Source of the DNA: Bacteroidota bacterium | GTDB taxonomy: Bacteria > Bacteroidota > Bacteroidia > Cytophagales > UBA9547 | Assembly: GCA_004293915.1 (NCBI GenBank) | Contig: RDZG01000079.1 | Coordinates: forward strand, 62,001 to 126,000 | Direction: 5' to 3' | DNA length: 64,000 nt | Part shown: positions 46,096-55,133 of the stretch, piece after piece | How the letters are laid out: the number at the start of each line of letters is the position of its first letter | How positions within the stretch are numbered: position 1 is the first letter of the stretch | The notes under the pieces: generated by a model | The model's input: the letters and a program-made list of their open reading frames with translations, nothing else | Databases searched by the model: none | Told to the model about the DNA's origin: nothing | Program-made: the position numbers and the translations under genes

Positions 46096-47001
46096 ATGAA
46101 ACTCAATCTTAAAACGTATTTACTAGCAAGCATTTTTGCAATTTTTACTTTACAATCGTGCAAACCAGAAGAAAAAGTTGCCGTTCCTGCCGAGAGCAAC
46201 GAACAAATCTACAGCAAAAACCAAACCACTGACAATTCTAATGTAGAAAGCTCGGTAGATGAAGTCATGAACAGTATAGATGATCAAATCGGAAATACAG
46301 GTGCAAGACTAGAGGAGTGTGGAATCACAAACACAACCATTACCGGAACAAAAAAATCATACAAATTTACCTTTATTGCCACTTCATGTAGCGGAGTTTT
46401 GTCTAAATCAGGCGAAGTAATTTTAACATTAGAATCTGGAAATAAATTCAGTGATGCTGGTTCGGTTTGGAAAAAACAATACAAAAATATTGTAGTTACT
46501 ACCAAAGAAAACAAAACTATTACTTTAAATGGTGATGTGTATTTAACCAATGTTTCTGGAGGATTTAATGTCCGAATTTTTGTGTTGCCAAATGAACCAG
46601 TTATTCATCGTGTGAAATCGAATAATTTAACCATAAAATTAGATACTACAACTTCGACACGCCAGTGGAATATTGCTAGAAAATATACATGGACCAATGT
46701 TTCTAACACCGTTACTTTGTCTGTAGAAGGCGATACAACAATTGGAAGCTACACAAAATTAATTTTATGGGGCAAAAATCGCTTTGGGCAAGATTTTTAT
46801 AGCCAGCTAAAAACACCAGCAGTTTTTGGATTAACATGTAAATCTCGTGCGATAACAGCTTCTCGTACCAACACAATTGAGCGTAAAGAAGGCAATATAA
46901 CAAGTGAAGAGACACTAACTACAACTGCAACGTGTGCATCAACATATAGTGTTACAGTAACGGCTGGCACTAAAACTTATACATACACACAAAGTTTTTG
47001 A
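46096..47001 (+). CDS. lipoprotein of unknown function
   Basis: A 301-aa lipoprotein. The signal MKLNLKTYLLASIFAIFTLQS ends with lipobox LQSC. A low-complexity acidic/polar linker (residues 22-75) leads to a beta-rich part with four further Cys (EECGITNTTITG, FIATSCSGV, GLTCKSRAI, TTTATCAS), possibly two disulphides. Repeating patterns such as KYTWTNVSNTVTLSVEGD and ITASRTNTIERKEGNI suggest a beta-sheet surface protein. No family recognised. It stands alone between pstB and a bidirectional terminator. Confidence 0.75.
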   Translation: MKLNLKTYLLASIFAIFTLQSCKPEEKVAVPAESNEQIYSKNQTTDNSNVESSVDEVMNSIDDQIGNTGARLEECGITNTTITGTKKSYKFTFIATSCSGVLSKSGEVILTLESGNKFSDAGSVWKKQYKNIVVTTKENKTITLNGDVYLTNVSGGFNVRIFVLPNEPVIHRVKSNNLTIKLDTTTSTRQWNIARKYTWTNVSNTVTLSVEGDTTIGSYTKLILWGKNRFGQDFYSQLKTPAVFGLTCKSRAITASRTNTIERKEGNITSEETLTTTATCASTYSVTVTAGTKTYTYTQSF

Positions 47002-47070
47002 TACTTATAAATAGTTTGGCACGGATATTGAAATATATTTAGTACGCAAATATTTAGTTATACTGATAGA

Positions 47071-47115
47071 GGGCTTGAAAAAACGGTAAGACGTTTTTAT
47101 TCAAGCCCTTTATTT
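47071..47115. terminator. bidirectional intrinsic terminator between the lipoprotein gene and trpD
   Basis: Long stem: GGGCTTGA then AAAAAACG (47071-47085), pairing with CGTTTTT and TTCAAGCCC (47092-47108) with one bulge, flanked by an A/T run on each side. Confidence 0.85.
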
Positions 47116-47116
47116 T

Positions 47117-48109
47117 TTAATTGATTTCCAATAAAGTTTTGAAAGTATGTTTTGCTTTTCTAGACCGCAGCGATTCTTGTGCCATAGCAACTGCATCTGA
47201 TAAAGTTATATTTGGTTTTGAAGTACAAATTGCATAAGCAGCATTTGCCAAAACAACTTGATTTTGAGCTTTTGTACCATTATTGTCTAAAATATTAACC
47301 AAAATATCTGCTGCTTCTTTTATTGAATTACCACCCGAAAGCGCTTCTAATGCGTGTTGCTCGAAACCAATTTCGGTAGGATGGATAATTTTTTCGCCTT
47401 TAGTAGTAGAAATTTTAAAAGAAGATGTAAGCGAAATTTCATCAAACCCATCTAGAGAATGAATAATTGTAAATTCTTTGTTTAATTTTTGATAGAGATA
47501 GGTATATAAACGCAATAATTCTAAACTAAAAACGCCAACTAGTTGATGTTTAGGCTTAGTTGGATTTACCATTGGTCCCAAAATATTAAAAAAAGTTTTC
47601 ACACCTAGTTCCTTACGAATTGGAGCCAAATTTTTGAGTGCAGGATGAAAAAGTGGTGCATGCAAAAAACATAAATGTGTTTTTTCGATTTGCTTTTTCA
47701 ATATTGAAGCATCGTTTGTAAATTTTACACCTAAATATTCCAGCACATTACTAGAACCACAAAGCGAAGAAACGCCATAATTCCCATGTTTTGCAACATA
47801 CACACCTGCACCAGCAACCACAAAAGATGATATGGTAGAAATATTGAATGCGTTTTTGCCATCGCCACCCGTGCCACACAAATCTATTGCTTCGTAATCA
47901 GCTAAATCAATAGCAATACACAATTCCAATAAGGCTTCTCTAAAACCTTCAAGTTCATCAACTGTGATACTTCGCATCAAAAAAGAAGTGATAAAAGATG
48001 CAATTTGCGAATTGTTATAATTTCCCGATGCTATTCCAATTAGGGTTTCTTTAGCTTGGTTTTTTGTTAATTTTTTTCCTTCAAAAAGGTGATTCAAAAT
48101 TTCTTTCAT
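47117..48109 (-). CDS. trpD: anthranilate phosphoribosyltransferase
   Basis: A 330-aa enzyme of tryptophan biosynthesis that transfers phosphoribose from PRPP to anthranilate. The helical N-terminal domain (MKEILNHLFEGKKLTKNQAK) precedes the PRPP-binding DLCGTGGDGKNAFNIST (residues about 77-93), KHGNYGVSSLCGSSNVLE, and the later GPMVNPTKPKHQLVGVFS and SLDGFDEIS. Length is standard. It follows cysM after 21 nt, so they are probably cotranscribed. No other trp gene is present, so the pathway is scattered or, if this is the only copy, its other genes lie elsewhere. Confidence 0.96.
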   Translation of the reverse strand: MKEILNHLFEGKKLTKNQAKETLIGIASGNYNNSQIASFITSFLMRSITVDELEGFREALLELCIAIDLADYEAIDLCGTGGDGKNAFNISTISSFVVAGAGVYVAKHGNYGVSSLCGSSNVLEYLGVKFTNDASILKKQIEKTHLCFLHAPLFHPALKNLAPIRKELGVKTFFNILGPMVNPTKPKHQLVGVFSLELLRLYTYLYQKLNKEFTIIHSLDGFDEISLTSSFKISTTKGEKIIHPTEIGFEQHALEALSGGNSIKEAADILVNILDNNGTKAQNQVVLANAAYAICTSKPNITLSDAVAMAQESLRSRKAKHTFKTLLEIN

Positions 48110-48130
48110 AATACTATAACTTATTAATTA

Positions 48131-49012
48131 TCAACCAAATAAATCGCTACTTAAGTACCTGTCGCCTCTGTCGCAGATGATACAAACAATCAAACCTGAG
48201 TCCAATTCTTGTGCCAAACGAACGGCTGCCGATGCACTTCCACCGCTGCTCATACCTGCAAAAACAGCCTCTTCTCGTGCCAAGCGATTAGTCATTTTCC
48301 TGGCTTCGTCTTCTGAAATATCCATCGTTTTATCAACCCTTTTTGCATCAAAAATTTTGGGTAAATACTCAGGAGTCCAACGCCTAATTCCAGGTATTTT
48401 CGACCCTTCTGTTGGCTGACATCCAACAATTTGAATATTAGGATTTTTTTCTTTCAGAAACATAGAAGTACCCATAATTGTACCCGTTGTACCCATTGAA
48501 GAAACAAAATGAGTAACTTTTTGGTCGGTATCACGCCAAATTTCTGGACCAGTAGTTCGATAATGAGCCCAATAGCTATCCGGATTATCAAATTGATTGA
48601 GCATATAATATCCGCCAGTTGCAACTTTGTTTAATGCGGTGTCGCGAGCTTCTTCCATCGAGCCTTTGGCAGATGTTAGAATCACTTTTGCACCAAAAGC
48701 TTCCATTGTTAAAATGCGTTCTCTGGTAGAGTTTTCAGGCATAACAAGCTCAATATCAAGCCCAAACAAACGTGCAATCATAGCTAAAGCAATGCCTGTG
48801 TTTCCGCTAGTGGCTTCTATAAGTTTCATACCTGGTTTGATATCGCCTCGGTCTAATGCTCCTTTTATGAGGCTATAAGCTGCACGGTCTTTCACACTTC
48901 CACCGGGATTGTGTCCTTCAAGTTTTCCAAAAATCTTGACCTTAGGATTTGGGTTTATTTTTTTTAGTTCGACAAGTGGAGTGTTTCCCACAAAATCAAG
49001 AAGTGTTGCCAT
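48131..49012 (-). CDS. cysM: cysteine synthase B (O-acetylserine sulfhydrylase)
   Basis: A 293-aa PLP enzyme that makes cysteine from O-acetylserine (or a related substrate) and sulfide or thiosulfate. PLP Lys41 is in GHNPGGSVKDRAA; the phosphate-binding loop GTTGTIMGTS, the substrate loop EATSGNTGIALA and the closing CIICDRGDRYLSS are present. The short length and CDRGDRYLS ending are those of CysM rather than CysK. It begins MATLLDFVGNTPLVELKKIN and has a MITE copy about 200 bp upstream. It is the first gene of a probable cysM-trpD operon. Confidence 0.95.
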   Translation of the reverse strand: MATLLDFVGNTPLVELKKINPNPKVKIFGKLEGHNPGGSVKDRAAYSLIKGALDRGDIKPGMKLIEATSGNTGIALAMIARLFGLDIELVMPENSTRERILTMEAFGAKVILTSAKGSMEEARDTALNKVATGGYYMLNQFDNPDSYWAHYRTTGPEIWRDTDQKVTHFVSSMGTTGTIMGTSMFLKEKNPNIQIVGCQPTEGSKIPGIRRWTPEYLPKIFDAKRVDKTMDISEDEARKMTNRLAREEAVFAGMSSGGSASAAVRLAQELDSGLIVCIICDRGDRYLSSDLFG

Positions 49013-49214
49013 GATTAGATTTTTAGAATATTTATCAAAAATATTTTTTGATTTTACTGCTGTAAATCAAGTGATTTTTTCGGTTTTTAACAAAAAATGG
49101 TAATGAAGTATTTTTTATCTAATTCACAGAAAAACTCAATATCTTTAAAAACTTAAAACAAGAAATCAAACATATTCTAGATAGTTAATCATACAATAGA
49201 CCTTATTGATTTTT

Positions 49215-49436
49215 GGCTATGTTTTGAAATTTACAACAAAATATGACTTTAAAATATTGCAATAATGATATGATAAAAATCATTCTAACTTAATATTTGC
49301 CACGAATGCACGAAAAAAACATTAAAAATTAGTGAATTCGTGGCAAAAAAATAATAGAAATAAATTTGGAGTTGAAGTTTTATCTTGAAGTCGATTAAGG
49401 AATTTAACAAATGTTGTTTTAATTTAGAAAGTAGCC
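49215..49436 (+). mobile_element. MITE-like dispersed element, copy 3 (222 bp), with 7-8-bp target duplication
   Basis: Begins GGCTATGTTTTGAAATTTAC and ends TTTAGAAAGTAGCC; otherwise almost identical to copy 2, including the arms TGCCACGAAT and ATTCGTGGCA. Flanked by GATTTTT on both sides (49208-49214 and 49437-49443), so a 7-bp duplication is visible (8 bp if a homopolymer base slipped). It lies in the 560-bp gap between the divergent cysM and glycogen synthase genes, which contains nothing else recognisable. Confidence 0.82.
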
Positions 49437-49570
49437 GATTTTTTTTGTTGTAATAAAAGAGAATCTAAAAATTATCTAAAAAAATCTTATTTCATTGCAA
49501 CAAAAACTTGCTATTTGGGTATAAAACAATACTTTTATCAAAATTTAGAAATAGTAAAAAAATCAGATTT

Positions 49571-51364
49571 ATGTCCAATCCAAATATGTTGGTAGAGGTT
49601 GCATGGGAAGTATGCAATCAAGTTGGTGGTATATACACCGTTATTCGTTCAAAAGTGCCTGCGATAATGGACAAATGGAAAGACGATTATTGTGTAGTTG
49701 GTCCATATATTCATAAAAACGTAGCTGCTGAGTTTGAACCAATTACTGATTTGTCTGATAATTACGGACAAGCCGTACAACGTATGCGGGAATATGGCTT
49801 TGATGTGCATTATGGCAGATGGATGGTAACGGGACAGCCCAAAGTAATTTTATTAAATCCTTATTCGGTATATCATAGTTTAGATAAAATTAAATATTTA
49901 TTGTGGGAACATCATAACATCACAACTCCAAATGGCGATAGTTTGGTTGATCAAGTAATCGCTTTTGGTTATTTGGTTAGCAATTTGTTTAGAGAAATAT
50001 CAAATACAAATAAAAAAAGTAATATTATCGGGCATTTTCACGAATGGATGGCTGGTGTACCTGTACCTGAAATCAGACGTGAAAATCTTAAAAATGTAAA
50101 AATCGTTTTCACTACACATGCCACAATATTAGGACGCTATTTGGCAATGAATAATCCAGCCTTTTACGACCATTTGCATCTAATGGATTGGCGAAAAGAA
50201 GCACATCATTTTAATATCGAAGCACAAGTAAACATCGAAAGGGCTGCCACTCATGGTTCGCATGTTTTCACAACCGTAAGTGATGTAACAGCCAGAGAAT
50301 GTGAGGTTTTGCTCAGCCGAAAACCCGATGTTATTTTGCCAAATGGCTTAAACATAGAGCGATTTGTTGCGCTACATGAATTCCAAAATCTACACAAAGT
50401 ATATAAAGATAAAATTCATGAATTTGTGATGGGGCATTTTTTCCAAAGCTATTCGTGGGACTTGGATAACACACTTTATTTCTTTACTTCAGGCAGGTTT
50501 GAATATACAAACAAAGGATTTGATATGACACTTGAGGCACTTGCAAGACTCAATTGGAAAATGAAAGAAGCTGGTATAGAAACCAAAGTTGTTATGTTTT
50601 TTATTACTAAACAACCAGTTTATTCTATTAATCCAACGGCTTTGGAAACCCGTGCAGTAATGGGAGAAATTCACGAAACCACAGATGCCATTGCTAAAAA
50701 AATAGGCGAAAAATTATTTAATTCTGCAGCTTCAAATTTAGACAACAAAATGCCTAATTTGAATGATTTTGTGGATGATTATTTGCGTTTGCGTTTGCGT
50801 AGAACCTTGCAAAGTTGGAGAAATACAAACTTACCACTTTTGGTAACTCATAATTTAGTAAACGATTCTACAGATCCAATTTTAGGCTTTTTACGCACAT
50901 CTGGTATGGTAAATCATCGCCACGATCCAGTAAAAATTGTTTATCATCCCGATTTTATAACAACTTCAAATCCACTTTTTGGAATGGATTATACCCAATT
51001 TGTGCGAGGTTGCCATTTGGGAGTTTTCCCAAGTTATTACGAACCTTGGGGTTATACGCCACTCGAATGTATTGCTTCTGGTGTGCCTACCCTAACTAGT
51101 GATTTGTCGGGTTTTGGGGATTATGTAATCAAAAACATGGAAAATCCAGAAGAAAATGGCATTTATGTAGTTCAACGAAATCATAAAGGTTACCACGAAG
51201 CTGCTGATCAAATGGCAAATCAATTATTGCATTTTGTAAAAATGAATCGTAGAGAGCGAATAAATCAACGAAACAAAACCGAAAGAGCTTCTGTTGGTTT
51301 CGATTGGTCTGAGCTTACAAAACATTATAACGAAGCCTATGACAAAGCCTTGGCTGCAAAGTAG
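49571..51364 (+). CDS. glycogen synthase of the GT3 (eukaryotic GYS-like) family
   Basis: A 597-aa glycosyltransferase that elongates alpha-1,4-glucan, of the GT3 family of animals, fungi and Bacteroidota rather than the bacterial GT5 GlgA. The start at 49571 (MSNPNMLVEVAWEVCNQVGG) is preferred over an upstream TTG because the family begins here. Visible: IYTVIRSKVP, FHEWMAGVPVPEIRR, TTHATILGRY, the catalytic-site segment in VFPSYYEPWGYTPLEC with the two Glu of the retaining GT-B fold, and SDLSGFGDYV. GT3 enzymes normally use UDP-glucose. The C-terminus overlaps the next small ORF. No other glycogen genes are adjacent. Confidence 0.94.
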   Translation: MSNPNMLVEVAWEVCNQVGGIYTVIRSKVPAIMDKWKDDYCVVGPYIHKNVAAEFEPITDLSDNYGQAVQRMREYGFDVHYGRWMVTGQPKVILLNPYSVYHSLDKIKYLLWEHHNITTPNGDSLVDQVIAFGYLVSNLFREISNTNKKSNIIGHFHEWMAGVPVPEIRRENLKNVKIVFTTHATILGRYLAMNNPAFYDHLHLMDWRKEAHHFNIEAQVNIERAATHGSHVFTTVSDVTARECEVLLSRKPDVILPNGLNIERFVALHEFQNLHKVYKDKIHEFVMGHFFQSYSWDLDNTLYFFTSGRFEYTNKGFDMTLEALARLNWKMKEAGIETKVVMFFITKQPVYSINPTALETRAVMGEIHETTDAIAKKIGEKLFNSAASNLDNKMPNLNDFVDDYLRLRLRRTLQSWRNTNLPLLVTHNLVNDSTDPILGFLRTSGMVNHRHDPVKIVYHPDFITTSNPLFGMDYTQFVRGCHLGVFPSYYEPWGYTPLECIASGVPTLTSDLSGFGDYVIKNMENPEENGIYVVQRNHKGYHEAADQMANQLLHFVKMNRRERINQRNKTERASVGFDWSELTKHYNEAYDKALAAK

Positions 51365-51602
51365 AAAAAATGTTTTTAGGATATTTTTTGTATTTTGTTT
51401 TTTAATTTCAGCATTTAGTTTTTCGCAAAAATTAAATGCTGACACTACAGGTTTGGGACTTAAAAGGCAAAATATTAAAAGAAAAAAAGAAAAAATTGCT
51501 GTATTAAGAAATGATTTGATTGATTTTATTAAATCTGGTGATAAAGAAAGCGTAGGCAAGCTTTTTTTTGAAGTAAAATTTAATGTTAAATCGCTAATTT
51601 GA
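51339..51602 (+). CDS. small secreted protein, probable
   Basis: An 87-aa product from ATG at 51339, overlapping the end of the glycogen synthase gene by 26 nt in another frame. It has a signal peptide (NVFRIFFVFCFLISAFSFSQ) and a short basic, helical mature part (LGLKRQNIKRKKEKIAVLRN, DLIDFIKSGDKESVGKLFFE). The overlap and signal peptide support a real, translationally coupled gene, but it has no recognisable family. Its last 17 nt overlap the convergent glycosyltransferase gene. Confidence 0.5.
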   Translation: MTKPWLQSRKNVFRIFFVFCFLISAFSFSQKLNADTTGLGLKRQNIKRKKEKIAVLRNDLIDFIKSGDKESVGKLFFEVKFNVKSLI

Positions 51603-52653
51603 GCTGTTTATAAATATAATTAGATACTTTTTTGAAAAACTGAATTTTAAGATTCATGCAATAAAAATAAAACGCTGATTTATTCAGATTTCTATTTTTG
51701 TAAAAATAATTACGTTTTGCTTCATTAAGTTTTTTATTGTTAAAAAACGAAAATGGATAATTATATGGTATTTTTTCAATATCTAAAATGGTATTTTGCA
51801 AAATACTGCTTTGATACTCTGCTATTAAGGACTTTAAATCTTTATTTTCTACAAAACATAAATGCCTAGTGTTCCATTTTGATAACCTCTCAGGGTTTTT
51901 GAAATAAAAATGACTAAAGTGAAAAAAAACAAGTGAGGAGTTATTAGAAAAATACCTATTCTCATTTTTAAAAATATTTCTTTCGTGGATATTCCAATAT
52001 GCAACATTGTAGCCATCATCGGAAATTGGATAAAATGTCTTATAAAATACTTCAGCTGCTAAAGCTAATAATTTTTGATCCGAACACATTCCATATTTTA
52101 AATCTTTAAACCCATACAAAAGCATTCTTGATTGCAACCAATCCAAAATGAGTTTAGAATTATCCGAATTTCGGAATGCATAAAAGCCTCCATTGTAAAA
52201 TCCATTTTGAAGTATAGTTAAATCGCTAGATATTTGAAAATCAAGCGGTAATGGATAATTATGATGTGGAGTAAAACTAAAATCGTAGGAATCTAGCCTA
52301 TTTTCAACTAAAAAAAAGTCGCCTGTTACTAAAATATCAGAGTCCAAAAAAATAACTTTTTTATGATTAAGATTAAACAATAAATGACTAATAAAAAATG
52401 GTTTTAGAGCATTTATAAACTCAAAGCTATCAAAATAAACAGAAGCACTTTTATAACTACTCCAGTCCAATGTATCTAGATAAATAAGCGTAATGTTTCT
52501 TTCTTTACATGCGTTATCTAGTATTTGATTTCTCTTGTCAATACACAATAGATAAAAAATTGCATTTTGATTCGTTTTTTCAATAGATGAAAAAAGACTA
52601 AAAGCATACTTAGTATAATTAATAGTTATAACTGTACAAAAGACCATATACAA
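51586..52653 (-). CDS. glycosyltransferase (GT8-like, GT-A fold)
   Basis: A 355-aa protein. It begins MYMVFCTVITINYTKYAFSL and has the DxD motif in KKVIFLDSDILVTGDF (DSD at 104-106) and NGFYNGGFYAFRN, features of GT-A retaining glycosyltransferases such as GT8. A GMCSDQKLLALAAEVF segment and HFSHFYFKNPERL match the conserved Gln and His of this type. Basic C-terminus, perhaps peripherally membrane-bound. It follows the GT4-like gene after 15 nt on the same strand, so the two belong to one operon for a surface glycan. Confidence 0.8.
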   Translation of the reverse strand: MYMVFCTVITINYTKYAFSLFSSIEKTNQNAIFYLLCIDKRNQILDNACKERNITLIYLDTLDWSSYKSASVYFDSFEFINALKPFFISHLLFNLNHKKVIFLDSDILVTGDFFLVENRLDSYDFSFTPHHNYPLPLDFQISSDLTILQNGFYNGGFYAFRNSDNSKLILDWLQSRMLLYGFKDLKYGMCSDQKLLALAAEVFYKTFYPISDDGYNVAYWNIHERNIFKNENRYFSNNSSLVFFHFSHFYFKNPERLSKWNTRHLCFVENKDLKSLIAEYQSSILQNTILDIEKIPYNYPFSFFNNKKLNEAKRNYFYKNRNLNKSAFYFYCMNLKIQFFKKVSNYIYKQLKLAI

Positions 52654-52668
52654 AATAAAATAACAAAG

Positions 52669-53817
52669 TTAAAAATCATCGAAATAAGAAAAATCTTGAT
52701 ATTTAGACAACAAAAACGAACGTAATTTTTCTGTTTTCAAAGTAATTTCAGTCCTGTTTTCTGAATAATCCAACAAAATATTTGCCAAATCCAAAGGTGT
52801 TGAATATGATTCAACATAAGGTTTCAAATTTGGTTCAACATCAATATTTTGTGGCATAAGTAATGGAATTCCCATCCGAATCATATCCGATAAACTACCT
52901 GTTGTTTTTGTTTTGCTGCAATATTCGTTAAAAATCCCAAACACTAATTGTTCTTGAACTGGTGCCAAAATTAAATTTGTCTTTTCTAATTCTAGTTCAA
53001 ATACATCTTGTGGAATAAATGTATCAAAAACTGTTACAGTAAGTTTTTCGGATTTTAATTCTGTTTTGAATTTAGAGATAACTTTCAATCCGTATTTACC
53101 AACAGGCTTTCCTAAAATAGTGAGATTAATATTTTTATTTAACTTTGGAGCAACAATCTTAAATGCCTCTAAAACAGACAAATAATCTCTTTTCCGCTCG
53201 TCTATTAGTCCAATTACAGAAATATGAAGTGTATTTTGGGTTGATATTTTTTTAAAATTTGGAAAACTAACTGGAATATATCTAAATATTTTTTCTTTAG
53301 GTATTAACCTGTTTTCTAATACATAATTTTGAATACTAAGTTCAGGAAAAGTAATAAAATCTATTTTATTTACAAGTTTTGGAATGTAATAAAAGCTATT
53401 TTGTTTGATTATGTCATTCCATAAATAATACAATGCTTTTCTGAAATAAAAATACGAAAACTCAAAATGGATATTTTTAAAGGGATTCAAATACGCATTT
53501 GCATTGTGAATCCGTAAAACTGTTTTTGGATTAAAATCAAATTTGTAAAAAGCACTATATCCAGAAGCAATTGTAGAAAAATAAATCAAATCATTGTCAT
53601 TAATTTGAGATTTATGTAAAGCTAAAAAAGCAGCAACATTAACGTCTTTTTTCTTAATTATCCAATTATAACGACTTATAAAATTCTGGCTTTCAAGCCT
53701 TTTAAATAAATCAAACGAAGTGTAAATTGTAATTTCATAATCTGTTTTAAGCATTAGATTACAAAAACTTACAATATCAGTATAATGATAATCTAACTCG
53801 AAAAAAGCAATTTTCAT
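52669..53817 (-). CDS. glycosyltransferase (GT4-like, GT-B fold)
   Basis: A 382-aa protein. N-terminal MKIAFFELDYHYTDIVSFCNL and TVLRIHNANAYLNPFKNIHF; the C-terminal half starts LHISVIGLIDERKRDYLSVLEAF, a typical GT-B donor-domain opening, then NINLTILGKPVGKYGLKVI and FDTFIPQDVFELELEKTNLILAPV, and later SLSDMIRMGIPLLMPQ. The usual EX7E motif is weak, so the assignment is to the GT4-like fold by pattern only. The start is ATG. It is the first gene of the two-gene glycosyltransferase operon and is divergent from the methyltransferase gene. Confidence 0.72.
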   Translation of the reverse strand: MKIAFFELDYHYTDIVSFCNLMLKTDYEITIYTSFDLFKRLESQNFISRYNWIIKKKDVNVAAFLALHKSQINDNDLIYFSTIASGYSAFYKFDFNPKTVLRIHNANAYLNPFKNIHFEFSYFYFRKALYYLWNDIIKQNSFYYIPKLVNKIDFITFPELSIQNYVLENRLIPKEKIFRYIPVSFPNFKKISTQNTLHISVIGLIDERKRDYLSVLEAFKIVAPKLNKNINLTILGKPVGKYGLKVISKFKTELKSEKLTVTVFDTFIPQDVFELELEKTNLILAPVQEQLVFGIFNEYCSKTKTTGSLSDMIRMGIPLLMPQNIDVEPNLKPYVESYSTPLDLANILLDYSENRTEITLKTEKLRSFLLSKYQDFSYFDDF

Positions 53818-53922
53818 GAATGATATTTTGAAAGTAAAAGTATTGAAAAAATATCACCGAACTAAATTTAATATAGATTTCCAAAAAGTATATTTTTGGT
53901 TACTTTTGTCAAAATTAAAAAA

Positions 53923-54639
53923 ATGAAAAACATACTCACCTTTATTTTTAGTGTATATACCTTTTTTTTAAAACCGTTTGTAAGTGTATTGCATTGGGTT
54001 GAAAAGAAATTTCCAGAATACAAACGTCCAAATGAGCGACCAATGGAATATGCGTTTGCATTAAAAACAATTGCAAAATATTATCCACGAGAAGTACTTG
54101 ATATTGGAACTGGCAAAACTGCATTTCCACATTTGGTATATAATTGTGGGTTAAAAATAACTGCTGTTGATAAAATCGATGGATACTGGGGTTTTGGTAT
54201 GTTTAATAGACATTTTCCGATCATAAATATGGACATAACAAAAGCAAATTGGGTAGAAAAATTTGATTTAGTTACTTGCATTAGCACACTCGAACACATA
54301 CCTGATTTTGATGATGCCGTAAAAGCAATGGTAAAAACATTGAAAATTGGTGGACATTTATTAATTACAGTTCCATATAATAAAACTGATTTTGTTCCAG
54401 ACATATATAAACATCCAGAAGGCGGATATGGTAAGGATTTTCTTTTTATTGGCAGAATATATAATCAAGAAAATATACAAAAATGGGAACAAGATAATAA
54501 TATTCAACTCACTGATAATGAGTATTATAAATTTTTTACAGGGAAATATTGGACACAAGGAGAACGAATTATTCCTGCAAATTTAGTAGAAAATAATTCG
54601 CTAGCCCAATTAGCATGTTTGTTGTTTATCAAAAAATAA
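53923..54639 (+). CDS. class I SAM-dependent methyltransferase
   Basis: A 238-aa predicted methyltransferase. The start at 53923 (MKNILTFIFSVYTFFLKPFV) gives a hydrophobic N-terminal segment that may anchor it to the membrane; a GTG nine codons upstream is less likely because it would overlap the TACTTTTG promoter element at 53901-53908. Motif I is EVLDIGTGKTAFP, motif II KITAVDKIDGY, and the post-I region DLVTCISTLEHIPDFDDAV is typical of methyltransferases of the type II/UbiE-like clan. Beside two glycosyltransferases it may modify a glycan, but the substrate is unknown. Confidence 0.82.
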   Translation: MKNILTFIFSVYTFFLKPFVSVLHWVEKKFPEYKRPNERPMEYAFALKTIAKYYPREVLDIGTGKTAFPHLVYNCGLKITAVDKIDGYWGFGMFNRHFPIINMDITKANWVEKFDLVTCISTLEHIPDFDDAVKAMVKTLKIGGHLLITVPYNKTDFVPDIYKHPEGGYGKDFLFIGRIYNQENIQKWEQDNNIQLTDNEYYKFFTGKYWTQGERIIPANLVENNSLAQLACLLFIKK

Positions 54640-54640
54640 A

Positions 54641-55015
54641 TCAATACACAAAACCTCTTTCTGAGCCATCAAATTCGGCATAGTTGCAGGTTATTTCTTC
54701 ATCCAATAAAATATCTGAAAAAGCAACCGAATTTCCAGATTCGTCTACAAAAGTATTCGATGGATTATTGTGATTCATAAATCGAGAATTATCTAAAGGC
54801 AATTTCCATACTTTTTGTTTTTTGTCGAAATAACCATGAAAACTGAATACTTTTTGCATGTAATCCGATAATCCTGATTTTTGTTCTTCCGAAATAATAA
54901 GTTCCGAATCGGTATTGTTTTTCCAAATAATTGTATCTTTTTTGATAAATTCATCAGCAAAAAGTCCTAATCCGCCAATTTTACTGGGTGCAATTTTGTG
55001 TTTTACTAAAAGCAT
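54641..55015 (-). CDS. SET-domain protein
   Basis: A 124-aa protein consisting almost only of a SET domain: KIGGLGLFADEFIKKDTIIW, then RFMNHNNPSNT (the NHxxxxN SAM-binding motif) and DEEITCNYAEFDGSERGF (the C-terminal motif with the catalytic-site Tyr). The start at 55015 (MLLVKHKIAPSKIG) is preferred over codons upstream that read as untranslated leader. SET proteins methylate lysines; bacterial versions are less common and their targets are mostly unknown. The gene lies 1 nt from the convergent methyltransferase gene. No flanking Cys-rich domains are visible. Confidence 0.85.
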   Translation of the reverse strand: MLLVKHKIAPSKIGGLGLFADEFIKKDTIIWKNNTDSELIISEEQKSGLSDYMQKVFSFHGYFDKKQKVWKLPLDNSRFMNHNNPSNTFVDESGNSVAFSDILLDEEITCNYAEFDGSERGFVY

Positions 55016-55133
55016 TTTAAGAATTATGATTATGCAAAGATTACGAATTAATATATTTTTTTGAAACAACTTTTAAAAGACTTTATTTTGAACAACTAAA
55101 TATGGTTTTTATAAAACTAAATTTTTACAAAAA

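Noticed and set aside
47117-49012. A tryptophan operon
   Set aside because: Only trpD is present; its partner is cysM, and no other trp gene lies in the window.
51224-51559. Minus-strand ORF of 111 residues over the end of the glycogen synthase gene
   Set aside because: It is antisense to a clear GT3 reading frame and to the small secreted-protein frame, and resembles no family.
53896-53922. GTG-type upstream start for the methyltransferase
   Set aside because: It would overlap the TACTTTTG promoter-like element at 53901-53908; the ATG at 53923 gives a sensible N-terminus.
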